Origin: Vogesella aquatica
GTDB lineage: Bacteria; Pseudomonadota; Gammaproteobacteria; Burkholderiales; Chromobacteriaceae
DNA: 64,000 bases
Assembly (NCBI RefSeq): GCF_028548455.1
Contig: NZ_JAQQLF010000011.1
Location: 62,001-126,000, forward strand
Direction of reading: 5' to 3'
Part shown: piece by piece, positions 9,091 to 18,994 of the stretch
How positions within the stretch are numbered: position 1 is the stretch's first letter
How the letters are laid out: each line of letters begins with the position of its first letter
The notes under the pieces: model-generated
Told to the model about the DNA's origin: nothing
Seen by the model: the letters and a program-made list of their open reading frames with translations, nothing else
Database searches by the model: none
Translations under genes and position numbers: made by a program

Positions 9091-10233
9091 TTACCAGCCC
9101 AGCCACAGCTTGATGCTATCCCACAGGCGGCTGAAGAAGCCGCCCTCTTCCACCGCCTGCAGCGCCACCACCGGGCGCTCCAGCACAACCTTGCCTGCCA
9201 GGCTCACGGTGAGCTTGCCCACGGTCTGGCCGGCAGCCACCGGGGCGATCATCGGCTGCGTGGTGGTCAGGTCGGCTTTCAGCTGGCTGGCCTGGCCTTT
9301 GGGTACGGTGATGTACACGTCGCTGGCAAAGCCTACCGGCAGCTTGCTGCTGGCACCTTTGTAGACGGCCACTTCCGACACCGGCTTTTTGGCGTCGTAC
9401 AGCTTGGGCGTTTCAAAGAACTGCAGCGCGTAATTCAGCAGCTTGGAGCTTTCCACCGCACGGGCTTCTTCGCTGGCCGTGCCGACCACCACCGACACCA
9501 CGCGGCGGCCATCGCGCTTGCTGGAGGCAATCAGGTTGTAGCCGGCGCTGGCGGTGTGGCCGGTCTTCATGCCGTCTACGTTCGGGTCGCGGTACAGCAG
9601 CAGGTTGCGGTTCGGCTGGGTGATGTTGTTGTAGCTGAACGACTTCATCGAGTAGATGGGGTAGAACTCGGGGAAGTCGTGGATGATGGCGGTAGACAGC
9701 GTGGCCAGGTCGCGCGTGGTGGTGTAGTGATCGGGGTGCGGCAGGCCAGTCGAGTTCTTGAAGCTGGTGGCGCTCATGCCCAGGCGCTTGGCCTCGGTGG
9801 TCATCATCTGCGCGAAGACTTCTTCGCTGCCGGCAATGGCTTCGGCCAGCGTGACGCAGGCGTCGTTACCGGACTGCACGATCATGCCTTTGATAAGATT
9901 ATCCACCGACACCGGTACTTTCGGGTCGAGGAACATGCGCGAGCCTTCCTGCTTCCAGCCCACTTGCGACACGGTCAGCATCTGCTCCAGCGTCAGGCGT
10001 TTTTCCTTCAGTGCCTTGAAGGTGAGATACGCCGTCATCAGCTTGGTCAGCGACGCAGGCTCGATACGGGTATCCGGGTCACGGGCAGCAACAACCTGCC
10101 CGCTGTAGAAGTCGGTAATAAAGTAAGCCTTGCCGGCGATTTCCGGCACAGGTGGCACAAACGGCGTGGTGGCGTGTGCGAGGGTGGACAGCGACAAGGC
10201 TGCCGTCAGCAAAAGCGAGGTGGTTTTTTTCAT
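9091..10233 (-). CDS. dacA: D-alanyl-D-alanine carboxypeptidase (PBP5/6 family)
   Basis: A periplasmic, membrane-tethered carboxypeptidase of 380 aa that removes the terminal D-Ala from peptidoglycan pentapeptides. A signal peptide (MKKTTSLLLTAALSLSTLAHA) starts it. The penicillin-binding motifs are SLTK (Ser nucleophile, about residue 56), SGN (SGNDACV, about 119) and KTG (MKTGHTASAG, about 220). A PBP5 C-terminal beta-domain follows, ending in an amphipathic anchor FFSRLWDSIKLWLGW. The start was chosen at the signal peptide; the upstream extension is intergenic DNA. First gene of the lip operon run. Confidence 0.95.
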   Translation of the reverse strand: MKKTTSLLLTAALSLSTLAHATTPFVPPVPEIAGKAYFITDFYSGQVVAARDPDTRIEPASLTKLMTAYLTFKALKEKRLTLEQMLTVSQVGWKQEGSRMFLDPKVPVSVDNLIKGMIVQSGNDACVTLAEAIAGSEEVFAQMMTTEAKRLGMSATSFKNSTGLPHPDHYTTTRDLATLSTAIIHDFPEFYPIYSMKSFSYNNITQPNRNLLLYRDPNVDGMKTGHTASAGYNLIASSKRDGRRVVSVVVGTASEEARAVESSKLLNYALQFFETPKLYDAKKPVSEVAVYKGASSKLPVGFASDVYITVPKGQASQLKADLTTTQPMIAPVAAGQTVGKLTVSLAGKVVLERPVVALQAVEEGGFFSRLWDSIKLWLGW

Positions 10234-10450
10234 TGAAACGATAGACGGTGGGTTTGTCGCAAAACAGCCGGGCATTATACACGCCGGGCCGGGTGAGGTT
10301 GCGCCACGGGATACAAAATATTGCCTGGCACCAGGCCGGCACAACAGGGTGGGAGCCCGCAGTACAAAGGCTTTTATACCCTTCGCAGCCAGCTTAGTTC
10401 CTGTTAACCTGCCTTTTCAGGGACAAAAAAATTACTCGGAATATATAACC

Positions 10451-11980
10451 ATGCCACACCCCAAGGACTACCTGGAGCGCATCCTCACCTCGAACGTGTA
10501 CGACGTGGCTATCGAAAGCCCGCTGGAGGTCGCCACCAACCTTAGCCGCCGCACCGGCAACACCATTTTGCTCAAGCGCGAAGACTTGCAGCCGGTGTTT
10601 TCGTTCAAGCTGCGCGGCGCCTACAACAAGATGTCCAAGCTCAGCGCCGAGCAGCGTGCGCGCGGCGTGATTACCGCCAGCGCCGGCAACCACGCCCAGG
10701 GCGTGGCACTATCAGCCAGCAAGCTGGGCCTGGAAGCCACCATCGTGATGCCCGCCACCACGCCAGCCATCAAGATCGACGGCGTCACCCGCCGTGGTGG
10801 CAAGGTGGTGCTGGCCGGCGAATCGTTCAGCGACGCCTTCCAGCACGCCATGACACTGGTGGAAGCAAGCGGCAAGACCTATATCCCGCCATTTGACGAC
10901 CCGGACGTGATTGCCGGCCAGGGCACCATCGGCATGGAAATCCTGCGCCAGCACCCGGGCGACATCGAAGCCGTGTTCGTGGCCATTGGCGGCGGCGGCC
11001 TGGCCGCTGGCGTGGCCAGCTACATCAAACGCCTTAAACCGCAGATCAAGATCATCGGCGTACAGCCGGTAGACTCCAGCGCGATGAAGCAGTCCATCGA
11101 CGCCGGCTACCGCGTGGAGCTGAAAGACGTGGGCCTGTTTGCCGATGGCGTCGCGGTAAAACTGGTGGGCGAAGAAACCTTCCGCATCTGCCGCGAGCTG
11201 CTGGACGAGATCATGCTGGTGGACACCGACGCCATCTGCGCCGCCATCAAGGACATCTTTGAAGACACCCGCTCCATTACCGAGCCGGCCGGCGCACTGG
11301 CCGTAGCCGCCGCCAAGGCCTACGTGGAACGCGAAGGCTGTAGCGGCAAAACGCTGGTGGCCATCAACTGCGGCGCCAACATGAACTTTGACCGCCTGCG
11401 CCACGTGTCGGAACGCTCCGAGCTGGGCGAGCGCCGCGAGGCGGTGATTGCCGTGACCCTGCCGGAGAAAGCCGGCAGCTTCAAGCAGTTCTGCAGCGTG
11501 ATCGGCAACCGCAACATCACCGAGTTCAACTACCGCTTTGCCGACCCAGGCACCGCGCACGTGTTTGTCGGCGTGCAGATCACCGGCCGCGAAGACGTTG
11601 GCCGCATCGTGGCCGACCTGCAGGCCAACGGGCTGGACGGCCTGGACCTCACCGACAACGAACTGGCCAAACTGCACATCCGCCACCTGGTGGGCGGCCA
11701 CGCCCCGCAGCTGAAGGACGAGCGCGTGCTGCGCTTCGAGTTCCCCGAACGCCCGGGCGCGCTGATGCGCTTTCTGGAAGCCATGCAGACCGGCTGGAAT
11801 ATCAGCCTGTTCCACTACCGCAACCACGGTGCCGACTACGGCCGCGTGCTGATCGGCATCCAGGTGCCGCGCGAAGACGACGCCGCCTTCCAGACTTTCC
11901 TGGCGCAGCTGGGCTACCCGTACGTGGAAGAAACCGATAACCCGGCCTACAAATTATTCCTCGGCAAGACAGTACGCTAG
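10451..11980 (+). CDS. ilvA: Threonine ammonia-lyase, biosynthetic
   Basis: A PLP enzyme of 509 aa that deaminates threonine to 2-oxobutanoate, the first committed step to isoleucine. The PLP lysine is in PVFSFKLRGAYNKM (about residue 58) and the phosphate-binding glycine loop is IGGGGLAAGVASY (about 183-195). Two C-terminal ACT-like regulatory domains (RREAVIAVTLPEKAGSF and DERVLRFEFPERPGAL) mark the long, isoleucine-inhibited form rather than the short catabolic TdcB type. The start at MPHPKDYLER is chosen. The frame stays open upstream through the dacA promoter region, but that part has no protein-like content. Confidence 0.95.
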   Translation: MPHPKDYLERILTSNVYDVAIESPLEVATNLSRRTGNTILLKREDLQPVFSFKLRGAYNKMSKLSAEQRARGVITASAGNHAQGVALSASKLGLEATIVMPATTPAIKIDGVTRRGGKVVLAGESFSDAFQHAMTLVEASGKTYIPPFDDPDVIAGQGTIGMEILRQHPGDIEAVFVAIGGGGLAAGVASYIKRLKPQIKIIGVQPVDSSAMKQSIDAGYRVELKDVGLFADGVAVKLVGEETFRICRELLDEIMLVDTDAICAAIKDIFEDTRSITEPAGALAVAAAKAYVEREGCSGKTLVAINCGANMNFDRLRHVSERSELGERREAVIAVTLPEKAGSFKQFCSVIGNRNITEFNYRFADPGTAHVFVGVQITGREDVGRIVADLQANGLDGLDLTDNELAKLHIRHLVGGHAPQLKDERVLRFEFPERPGALMRFLEAMQTGWNISLFHYRNHGADYGRVLIGIQVPREDDAAFQTFLAQLGYPYVEETDNPAYKLFLGKTVR

Positions 11981-11994
11981 GGCTGACGTAAACT

Positions 11995-12034
11995 TGCGGC
12001 CAACCTTGCCCCCAAGGTTGGCCGCATTTTTTTG
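11995..12034 (+). terminator. ilvA terminator built from two GCGGCCAAC words
   Basis: TGCGGCCAACCTTG and its complement CAAGGTTGGCCGCA flank a short C-rich loop and run into TTTTTTT, a textbook rho-independent terminator. The stem consists of two inverted copies of the dispersed word (11996-12004 and 12017-12025). It ends only 12 bp before the gph start. Confidence 0.88.
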
Positions 12035-12046
12035 GAGAACGCTTGC

Positions 12047-12697
12047 ATGATCAAGGCAGTACTGTTTGACCTGGACGGCACCCTGGCCGATACCGCCCGC
12101 GACCTGGGCGCCGCCCTCAACCGCCTGCTGGCCGAAGAAAACCTGCCGCCGCAGCCGTACGAAGCGGTACGCCCGATCGCCAGCCACGGTGCGCGCGGGC
12201 TAGTCAGCCTGGGCTTCGGTATCGACAAGACCCACCCGCGCTTTGAAGAGTACCGCCTGCGCTTTCTGGAGCAGTACGACTACGATTTTTCCAGCCACAC
12301 CACGCTATTTGACGGCATCAATGAACTGATCCTGGCGCTGCATGCGCGCGGACTGCAGTGGGGCATTATCACCAACAAGCCAATGCGCTTTACCGACCGC
12401 CTGGTGCCGGCGCTGCCCTTTGCCGTGCCACCCGCCGTGGTGGTAAGCGGCGATACCGTGGGCGTGGCCAAGCCGGACCCGGCGCCCATGCTGCACGCCT
12501 GCCGCCTGATCGACACCGACCCGCAACACTGCCTGTACGTGGGCGATGCCGAACGCGACATACAGGCAGGGCGCGCCGTGGGCATGAAAACCGTGCTGGT
12601 GAACTGGGGATATATTGCCGACAGCGATGACACCGCCAGCTGGCAGGCCGATATCCGCATCAACGCGCCCGCCGAACTGCTGGCCCATATGTCATAA
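12047..12697 (+). CDS. gph: HAD hydrolase, phosphoglycolate phosphatase-like
   Basis: A 216-aa HAD-superfamily phosphatase, subfamily IA. Motif I is FDLDGTLAD with the nucleophile Asp at residue 9 and the acid Asp at 11, motif II is GIITNKP (Thr), and motif III/IV is VAKPDPAPM with GDAERDIQAGR. A cap domain lies between motifs I and II. Phosphoglycolate phosphatase is the best guess by family; related 5'-nucleotidases cannot be excluded from sequence alone. TTGGAGAA precedes the ATG. Confidence 0.85.
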   Translation: MIKAVLFDLDGTLADTARDLGAALNRLLAEENLPPQPYEAVRPIASHGARGLVSLGFGIDKTHPRFEEYRLRFLEQYDYDFSSHTTLFDGINELILALHARGLQWGIITNKPMRFTDRLVPALPFAVPPAVVVSGDTVGVAKPDPAPMLHACRLIDTDPQHCLYVGDAERDIQAGRAVGMKTVLVNWGYIADSDDTASWQADIRINAPAELLAHMS

Positions 12698-12841
12698 TAC
12701 GGGCGTGTGACAGGGAAACTTAACCGGACCGCCACGCCACAGAACAGCACAGGTGCTTTTTCTGCACGACGCAGCTAAAAGTTTTAAAATGACCATTTTG
12801 TCATTGCAGGGTATCCACCCACCCTACTCGCCCGGCCCGCC

Positions 12842-14371
12842 ATGCACGCTAAACGCCTGATACTCCTGACCTTTTGCCTTGCCAGTGCCAGCCATGCCGA
12901 CAATGGCGACTGGCAATACACAATACAGCCCGGTGATACGCTGTGGAGCATTGCCCGCACGCACCTGAGCACCTTGGCGCACGCCCCTGCCCTGCAAAAG
13001 CTGAACGCCATACGCAACCCGTATGCACTGAAGCCGCACAGCACGCTACGCATCCCCCTGCAGCTGATGCGCCAACACAGCGCCAGCGCCACCGTCACCG
13101 ACCTGGTAGGCGAGGCCACACTGGACGGCCAGACGCTGGAGGCCGGCCAAAGCTACCCGCTCGCCGTCGGCAAGATTATCCGCACCGGCCCCAATAGCGC
13201 ACTGAAACTGCTGATGGAAGAAGGCAGCCTGGTAAGCATCGGCCCCAATGCCCGCTTTGCCATCAAAGAAGCCACCTTCTTCCCCAGCACTGGCGCCAGC
13301 AACACCTGGCTTAATATAGAAAGCGGCAGCATAGACAACAGCGTGGTGAAAAACCCGCTCATGCAAAACCGGCACACCATCCAGACGCCTAGCGCCATTA
13401 CTGCCGTGCGCGGCACCGGCTTTCGCGTAAACGTGGCCGACGCCGACAGCTCGGCCACCGAGGTAGTAGAAGGCCAGGTAGAAGTCAGCGGCCACAGCGG
13501 CAGCCAGGCAGTGGCGGCCGGGTTTGGCAGCGTGACCCGCCGTGGCGAAGCACCTGGCGGCAGCATCATGCTACCGGCAGCGCCCGACCTTAGCCCGCTT
13601 GCTGCCGTGCAGTCTTTTTCGCCCGCCATATTGCAATGGACACCTGCCGAAGGCATGGCTGCCTACCAGGCCAACCTGATGCGCACCCAGCCGGGCCGCC
13701 GCATGATGGACGACAAGCTGCTGAAAACAGCGCAGTGGTACCCCGCACTGGACAACGGCCACTATCAGCTTACCGTGCGCAGCCAGCTACCCAACGGGCT
13801 GCAAGGCTATCCGGCAAAGCATGATTTTGTGGTGAACGCCCACCCCGCCCCGCCACTGGTGCTCAGCCCGGCAGACGGCCGCCGCCTGGCTGGCCGCGAG
13901 CTGGCCTTCCGTTTTAGCGGCGATACCGGTACGCGCTACCGCGTGCAGCTATCCCGCCAGCCAGACATGCAACCCATCGCCGCCAGCTGGGATATCAGCC
14001 AGCCTGACACCACCCGCCAGCTGGCAGAAGGCGGCCAGTGGTACTGGCAGGTAGCCCGCCTGGACAAGCAAGGCAAGCCCGGCCCCTACAGCCAGACCTA
14101 CAGCCTGCAAGCCGACACCGGCCTGTGGCGCGCCAGCTACCCTCGCGGCATGCAGATAAGCGGCCGCCCCTACCCGCTAAGCAAGGCTCGCTACCAGCTC
14201 ACCCTGCAGCTACTGGGGCGCGACAGCCAGGCTTTTGTCTACAGCAATGACCAGCCCGTATGGCAGGACAGCGAGCGCCTGTACAGCGGCCGCTACCGGG
14301 TGAGCTACAAGGTCAGCACACCCGATGGCTACCAGGCTACCGAGCTGGAAGACATCCTGCTGATCGACTAG
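12842..14371 (+). CDS. Secreted LysM and FecR-domain protein
   Basis: A 509-aa protein with a short signal peptide (LILLTFCLASASHA) and a LysM peptidoglycan-binding domain (YTIQPGDTLWSIARTHL, about residues 25-75). A FecR-type beta domain follows (about 110-215, LKLLMEEGSLVSIGPNARFAI to EVVEGQVEVSG), then fibronectin-like repeats at 270-500. It ends 2 bp before a CHASE2-GGDEF gene. This arrangement of FecR/LysM proteins beside CHASE2 signalling proteins is recurrent, and suggests the periplasmic protein presents a cell-wall or envelope signal to the cyclase sensor. The ligand is unknown. Confidence 0.85.
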   Translation: MHAKRLILLTFCLASASHADNGDWQYTIQPGDTLWSIARTHLSTLAHAPALQKLNAIRNPYALKPHSTLRIPLQLMRQHSASATVTDLVGEATLDGQTLEAGQSYPLAVGKIIRTGPNSALKLLMEEGSLVSIGPNARFAIKEATFFPSTGASNTWLNIESGSIDNSVVKNPLMQNRHTIQTPSAITAVRGTGFRVNVADADSSATEVVEGQVEVSGHSGSQAVAAGFGSVTRRGEAPGGSIMLPAAPDLSPLAAVQSFSPAILQWTPAEGMAAYQANLMRTQPGRRMMDDKLLKTAQWYPALDNGHYQLTVRSQLPNGLQGYPAKHDFVVNAHPAPPLVLSPADGRRLAGRELAFRFSGDTGTRYRVQLSRQPDMQPIAASWDISQPDTTRQLAEGGQWYWQVARLDKQGKPGPYSQTYSLQADTGLWRASYPRGMQISGRPYPLSKARYQLTLQLLGRDSQAFVYSNDQPVWQDSERLYSGRYRVSYKVSTPDGYQATELEDILLID

Positions 14372-14373
14372 CC

Positions 14374-15972
14374 ATGCCCATCCCCACATCACGCACCCTG
14401 CCCGGCATCTTGCTGCCACTGGCCGCACTCTGGCTGGGCATGGCCCCCTCGACACTGGACTACCGCGTGCAGGACCTGATCAACCAGGCCCTGGCCGCCG
14501 ATGCCAGCGAACAGATCGTGATTGTGGCCATCGATGAAAAAAGCCTGGCCCAGCTAGGCCGCTGGCCCTGGCCACGCGAGCTGCTGGCCGAGGCCATCGG
14601 CAAGCTGGGCCACGCCAGGGCCGTGGGGCTGAACCTGCTGCTGGCCGAACATTCCGAGCATCCCGAGTCCGACCAGGCCCTGGCGCGCGCCATTGCACAG
14701 AATGGCAAAGTCTACCTGCCCGCCTTCCCCGAGCCGGATGGCACCACCCTTCGGCCAACCTTGCCGCTACCCATGCTGGCCCATGCGGCACGCGGGGTGG
14801 GCGTGAGCGACTTCCCCCCGGAAAGCAATGGCGAAATACGCCGCACCTACCTGGCCAGCGGGCCCGGTGACACGCGGCTGCCCTCGTTTGCCGCCCTGGT
14901 AGCAGGCCAGAGCACAAGCACGACAAGCAGCAGCAACCCCGGGGACTGGGGGCGCAGCCAGCCACGCCTGCTCCCCCACCTGGACAGCGACACCCGCTTT
15001 ACCACCATACCCATGGCGGAGCTGCTGTCCAATAACCAAGCCGACCCACGGCTGCAAGACAAAACCGTATTTGTCGGCGTAACCGCTGCCGGCAGCGGCG
15101 ACGAGCACTTCACCGCCATCCAGCGCAACCAGGCCAAAAGCAACGGCGTATTCATCAATGCCGCCCTGGCGCAAGGCCTGCAGCAAAACACGCTCGCCAC
15201 CCCACTATCGCCTGGCTGGCGCGCCGGCCTGCTGCTGGCGCTGGCACTGGGCTGGCAGCTACTGGCACGCCGCCGCAAAAGCCTGCACCCCATCCGCCAG
15301 GCCGCCCTGTTTGTGGGGGGCATGCTGCTGGGCGACACCCTGCTGTACCAGCTGCTGCACATCGAGCTGGGCACCGCCACCCTGGGCCTGCTTATCCTGA
15401 TGGCAGCCACCAGCAATTTTTTCCTGCTGCAAAGCCACTTCAAAAAGCTGGCGTTTACCGACAAGCTTACCGGCCTGGCCAACCGCCACCATTTTGACGA
15501 GCGCATTGTACTGGCCCTGCAGCACAGCCAGCTGGAACGGCAGGCGCTAGCCTTGCTGGTGCTGGATGTAGACCACTTCAAACGTTACAACGACCACTAC
15601 GGCCACGCCGCCGGCGACGACATCTTGCGCCAGATAGCGCAGGTCATCGCCAGCATGGCGCGCAGCCCGCAAGACACCGTAGCGCGCATTGGCGGTGAAG
15701 AGTTCGCCCTGCTGCTGCCCGACGCATCGCAAAAGCAGGCCGAAGCCATCGCCACCGAGCTGCGCTACCGGTTGCTCTCGCGCCAGATTCCCCACCACAG
15801 CAGCCCGCTGGGGCGTGTCAGCTGTAGCATCGGCATCTATGCCGACACCCCCGAGCCGGACGCCACCGTGCGCAGCATATTCGAGCAAGCCGACCAGGCG
15901 CTGTACCAGGCCAAGCGCAACGGCCGCGACCAGGCCTGCGTAGCCGACGGCCTGCTGGCCACCCGCATCTAA
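14374..15972 (+). CDS. CHASE2-domain diguanylate cyclase
   Basis: A 532-aa inner-membrane signalling protein. The N-terminal part is a periplasmic CHASE2-type sensor (LDYRVQDLINQAL and IVIVAIDEKSLAQLGRWPWPR, about residues 25-260). About three transmembrane segments follow (LLLALALGWQLL, AALFVGGMLLGDTLL, LGLLILMAATSNFFLL), then a GGDEF domain from about 355. The active-site signature is GGEEF (ARIGGEEFALLL), so cyclic di-GMP synthesis is likely. An RxxD inhibitory site is not evident just upstream. The start sits 2 bp after the LysM/FecR stop codon, so the two are one operon. The longer open frame upstream overlaps that gene and is rejected. Confidence 0.88.
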   Translation: MPIPTSRTLPGILLPLAALWLGMAPSTLDYRVQDLINQALAADASEQIVIVAIDEKSLAQLGRWPWPRELLAEAIGKLGHARAVGLNLLLAEHSEHPESDQALARAIAQNGKVYLPAFPEPDGTTLRPTLPLPMLAHAARGVGVSDFPPESNGEIRRTYLASGPGDTRLPSFAALVAGQSTSTTSSSNPGDWGRSQPRLLPHLDSDTRFTTIPMAELLSNNQADPRLQDKTVFVGVTAAGSGDEHFTAIQRNQAKSNGVFINAALAQGLQQNTLATPLSPGWRAGLLLALALGWQLLARRRKSLHPIRQAALFVGGMLLGDTLLYQLLHIELGTATLGLLILMAATSNFFLLQSHFKKLAFTDKLTGLANRHHFDERIVLALQHSQLERQALALLVLDVDHFKRYNDHYGHAAGDDILRQIAQVIASMARSPQDTVARIGGEEFALLLPDASQKQAEAIATELRYRLLSRQIPHHSSPLGRVSCSIGIYADTPEPDATVRSIFEQADQALYQAKRNGRDQACVADGLLATRI

Positions 15973-16097
15973 GCCGCCCGCGCCCCACCGGCAGCGCACC
16001 CTGCCGAAAAACAGCCACCGCCCGGCCGCCACCAGGCCAACTCGCCCCAAACAAACACCTACCCGCTGCGGCCAACCCTTCAGCCACGCCGCCCATG

Positions 16098-16131
16098 AAA
16101 AATGCCGCCGCGGCTTGCACCGGGGCGGCAT
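16098..16131 (-). terminator. Terminator after bipA
   Basis: On the minus strand ATGCCGCC...GGCGGCAT is followed by TTTTTC, just after the bipA stop codon. Confidence 0.7.
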
Positions 16132-16152
16132 GGTCAGCAGGCTGAGCGCTGC

Positions 16153-17967
16153 TTAGTTTTCTTGCTTGGACATACGGCGACGCTCGTGCTCTTGCAGGAA
16201 GCGCTTGCGGATACGGATGGATTTCGGGGTGATTTCCACCAGTTCGTCGTCGTCGATGAACTCCACGGCCGATTCCAGCGTCAGCTTGATCGGGGTGGTC
16301 AGGCGTACGGCTTCGTCGGTACCGGAGGCACGAACGTTGGTCAGCTTCTTGCCTTTCAGCGGGTTAACGACCAGGTCGTTATCACGGCTGTGAATACCGA
16401 TGATCATGCCTTCGTACAGCTTGTCGCCAGGGGACACGAACATACGGCCACGGTCTTCCAGGTTCCACAGTGCGTAGGCTACAGCTTCGCCGTTATCCTG
16501 CGAGATCAGCACGCCATTATGACGGCCTGGCAGGTCGGCTTTTACCGGACCGTAGTCGTCAAATACGTGGCTCATCAGGCCGGTACCGCGGGTCATGGTC
16601 ATGAAATCGGACTGGAAGCCGATCAGGCCACGTGCCGGAATATGGTATTCCAGACGGGTACGGCCTTGGCCATCCGATTCCATATTGGTCAGCTCGCCAC
16701 GACGACGGCCGATTTCTTCCATCACGCCACCCTGGTGGGAGTCTTCCAGGTCGATGGTCAGGTTTTCGTACGGCTCGCTCTTCTCGCCGTCGATATCCTT
16801 GAACACCACACGCGGCTTGGCCACAGCCATTTCGAAGCCTTCGCGACGCATGTTTTCCAGCAGAATGGTCAGGTGCAGCTCGCCGCGGCCCGATACACGG
16901 AAAACGTCGGAATCTTCGGTGTCTTCAACACGCAGGGCCACGTTGGTCAGCAGCTCTTTGGTCAGACGGTCGCGAATCTGGCGGCTGGTCACGAACTTGC
17001 CTTCGGTACCGGCCAGTGGCGACGAGTTCACCATGAAGTCCATGGTCAGGGTAGGCTCATCCACCGACAGCATAGGCAGGCCAACCGGCTGCTCTTTGTC
17101 GCAGATGGTTACGCCGATACCAATATCCTCGATACCGGAAATGATGATGATGTCGCCTGCTTCGGCGCTATCCACCGGCACGCGGTCCAGACCCTGGTAG
17201 CCCAGCACCTGGTTGATACGGCCCGAAGCCACCTGGTCGTCATGGTTCATCACCACCACAGCCTGGCCTGGCTTGATACGGCCGTTCAGTACGCGGCCAA
17301 CACCCAGGCGGCCGGTATAAGTAGAGTAGTCCAGTGCAGAAATCTGCAGCTGCAGCGGCGCGTCCGGGCTACCTGGCGGGGTAGGCACGTGCTTGAGCAC
17401 GGTTTCGAACAGCGGGCGCATGTTGTCGGACTCTTCTTCCAGCTCCAGCTTGGCAAAGCCGTTCAGGCCGGAAGCGTAGATGATCGGGAAGTCCAGCTGC
17501 TCGTCGGTCGCACCCAGCTTGTCGAACAGGTCAAAAGTCTGGTCTACCACCCAGTCAGGGCGTGCGCCCGGGCGGTCTACCTTGTTGATCACCACGATAG
17601 GGCGCAGGCCCAGGGCCAGGGCTTTCTTGGTCACAAAGCGGGTTTGCGGCATCGGGCCTTCAACGGCATCCACCAGCAGCAGTACGCCATCCACCATACC
17701 CAGAACGCGCTCAACCTCACCGCCGAAGTCGGCGTGGCCCGGGGTATCAACGATGTTGATGTGAACACCTTCGTAATCAATGGCGGTGTTCTTGGCCAGA
17801 ATGGTAATGCCGCGTTCTTTTTCCAGATCGTTGGAATCCATTACGCGCTCGTCAACCTGCTGGTTTTCGCGGAAAGTGCCGGATTGGCGCAGCAGTTGGT
17901 CAACCAGGGTCGTTTTGCCGTGGTCAACGTGGGCAATAATGGCGATGTTACGAATTTGTCGGGTCAT
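16153..17967 (-). CDS. typA: Ribosome-associated translational GTPase BipA/TypA
   Basis: A 604-aa GTPase related to EF-G that binds the 70S ribosome and acts in 50S assembly, cold and stress responses. G motifs are [15 protein letters not shown] (G1, residues 12-26), [10 protein letters not shown] (G2), [14 protein letters not shown] (G3) and [12 protein letters not shown] (G4). EF-G-like domains III and V and a BipA-specific C-terminal domain rich in basic residues follow. The length is typical. It is a single gene, divergent from the following hypothetical gene. Confidence 0.97.
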   Translation of the reverse strand: MTRQIRNIAIIAHVDHGKTTLVDQLLRQSGTFRENQQVDERVMDSNDLEKERGITILAKNTAIDYEGVHINIVDTPGHADFGGEVERVLGMVDGVLLLVDAVEGPMPQTRFVTKKALALGLRPIVVINKVDRPGARPDWVVDQTFDLFDKLGATDEQLDFPIIYASGLNGFAKLELEEESDNMRPLFETVLKHVPTPPGSPDAPLQLQISALDYSTYTGRLGVGRVLNGRIKPGQAVVVMNHDDQVASGRINQVLGYQGLDRVPVDSAEAGDIIIISGIEDIGIGVTICDKEQPVGLPMLSVDEPTLTMDFMVNSSPLAGTEGKFVTSRQIRDRLTKELLTNVALRVEDTEDSDVFRVSGRGELHLTILLENMRREGFEMAVAKPRVVFKDIDGEKSEPYENLTIDLEDSHQGGVMEEIGRRRGELTNMESDGQGRTRLEYHIPARGLIGFQSDFMTMTRGTGLMSHVFDDYGPVKADLPGRHNGVLISQDNGEAVAYALWNLEDRGRMFVSPGDKLYEGMIIGIHSRDNDLVVNPLKGKKLTNVRASGTDEAVRLTTPIKLTLESAVEFIDDDELVEITPKSIRIRKRFLQEHERRRMSKQEN

Positions 17968-18082
17968 GGGGATACGTCATTTTAAAAAGTCGCGCGGATT
18001 CTACCATGCCGCGGCCAACTCTACAGTTTTCCCGTGATTTTTTCTGTACACTGGCGCCGTTTTCTAGCAAGAAAGAACACAA

Positions 18083-18940
18083 ATGTACGACTGGAACGCA
18101 CTGTGGCACGCCCACCTTGACTATCGCACCGGCTACGATGCGCCAGACAATGACATAAACCAGCTGGCCAGCCAGCTCAACGGCATACTCAGCAAGAGCG
18201 CGCGCGACGCCCACGACCTGGCCGTATACGACACCGGCAGCAGCTACACCCTGCTGCGCCACGACAAAGGCCTGCAGATCATGACACTGGCCAAACAGCA
18301 CCTGTTCGACATCGCCATCCGCCTGGTAACCGCCGACGAAGGCCAGGCACTGGCCCTGCCCTACCTTGAAGTGCTGGTAGACAACCTGGCCACCGAAGAA
18401 GAAGGCATCTGGCGTGCCGAAGTCGGCTGCACCGAAGACGGCGAGCTGGCCGCCAACGGCGCCCTGCTCCACCCCGACGCCCCCCCTGCCATGGCATTCA
18501 AGCTGAGCTTTGCGGCCAACCCGCAATTTACCCAGGCCCTGCAACAAGCCTGGCAGGAAGCCGCCGAAAGCATCACCCTGGACGCCGCCGCCTGGTACAA
18601 CGCCGAAGCGCTGGAAGAAGCCCCCGCCGAGCCGCCACTGGACGCCCGCATCCAGGAAATGTGCGACCGCTACGCCGAAATCATCCGCCGCGAACAAGCC
18701 ATGCTGTCGCGCCGCTTCAGCGACAACGAGCTGCGCCTGGTGGCCGAAGTCCTGCGCAGCACCCGCTTTGAAACCGCCGAATCGTGCCGCGGCCTGTGGC
18801 TGGCCGTAGAAAGCCGCATCCTGCACGACGAGCTGGACCAAAAACACCAGGCCGACGGCGACGCCCTGCTGGAACGCCTGAAAGCCCTGAGCTACACCCA
18901 GGAAGTAGCGCTGATCGAAGCGCTATCCCCCGTACAATAA
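18083..18940 (+). CDS. Conserved-looking hypothetical protein
   Basis: I do not recognise this 285-aa soluble acidic protein. It has no signal peptide or membrane segment. Residues 1-130 look like a mixed alpha/beta domain (MYDWNALWHAHLDYRTGYDAPDN at the start). The second half is a run of charged helices (DARIQEMCDRYAEIIRREQAMLSRRFSDNELRL). Codon use matches the host chromosome. A copy of GCGGCCAAC lies inside at 18512. It lies directly upstream of ssrA, with a short CCCGC...GCGGG hairpin after the stop. Confidence 0.75.
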   Translation: MYDWNALWHAHLDYRTGYDAPDNDINQLASQLNGILSKSARDAHDLAVYDTGSSYTLLRHDKGLQIMTLAKQHLFDIAIRLVTADEGQALALPYLEVLVDNLATEEEGIWRAEVGCTEDGELAANGALLHPDAPPAMAFKLSFAANPQFTQALQQAWQEAAESITLDAAAWYNAEALEEAPAEPPLDARIQEMCDRYAEIIRREQAMLSRRFSDNELRLVAEVLRSTRFETAESCRGLWLAVESRILHDELDQKHQADGDALLERLKALSYTQEVALIEALSPVQ

Positions 18941-18974
18941 GCCCCGCACGCTAGCGCTGGCGCGGGAATGGCGC

Positions 18975-18980
18975 TATACT
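18975..18980 (+). promoter_or_regulatory. -10 box of the ssrA promoter
   Basis: TATACT ends 14 bp before the first base of the tmRNA, a suitable distance for a sigma-70 -10 element. No clear TTGACA is seen 17 bp further upstream. Confidence 0.5.
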
Positions 18981-18994
18981 CTGCGCTCTTATCT

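Noticed and set aside
10130-10450. Long N-terminal extension of ilvA
   Set aside because: It would run over the dacA start region. Known threonine deaminases begin near MPHPKDYLE.
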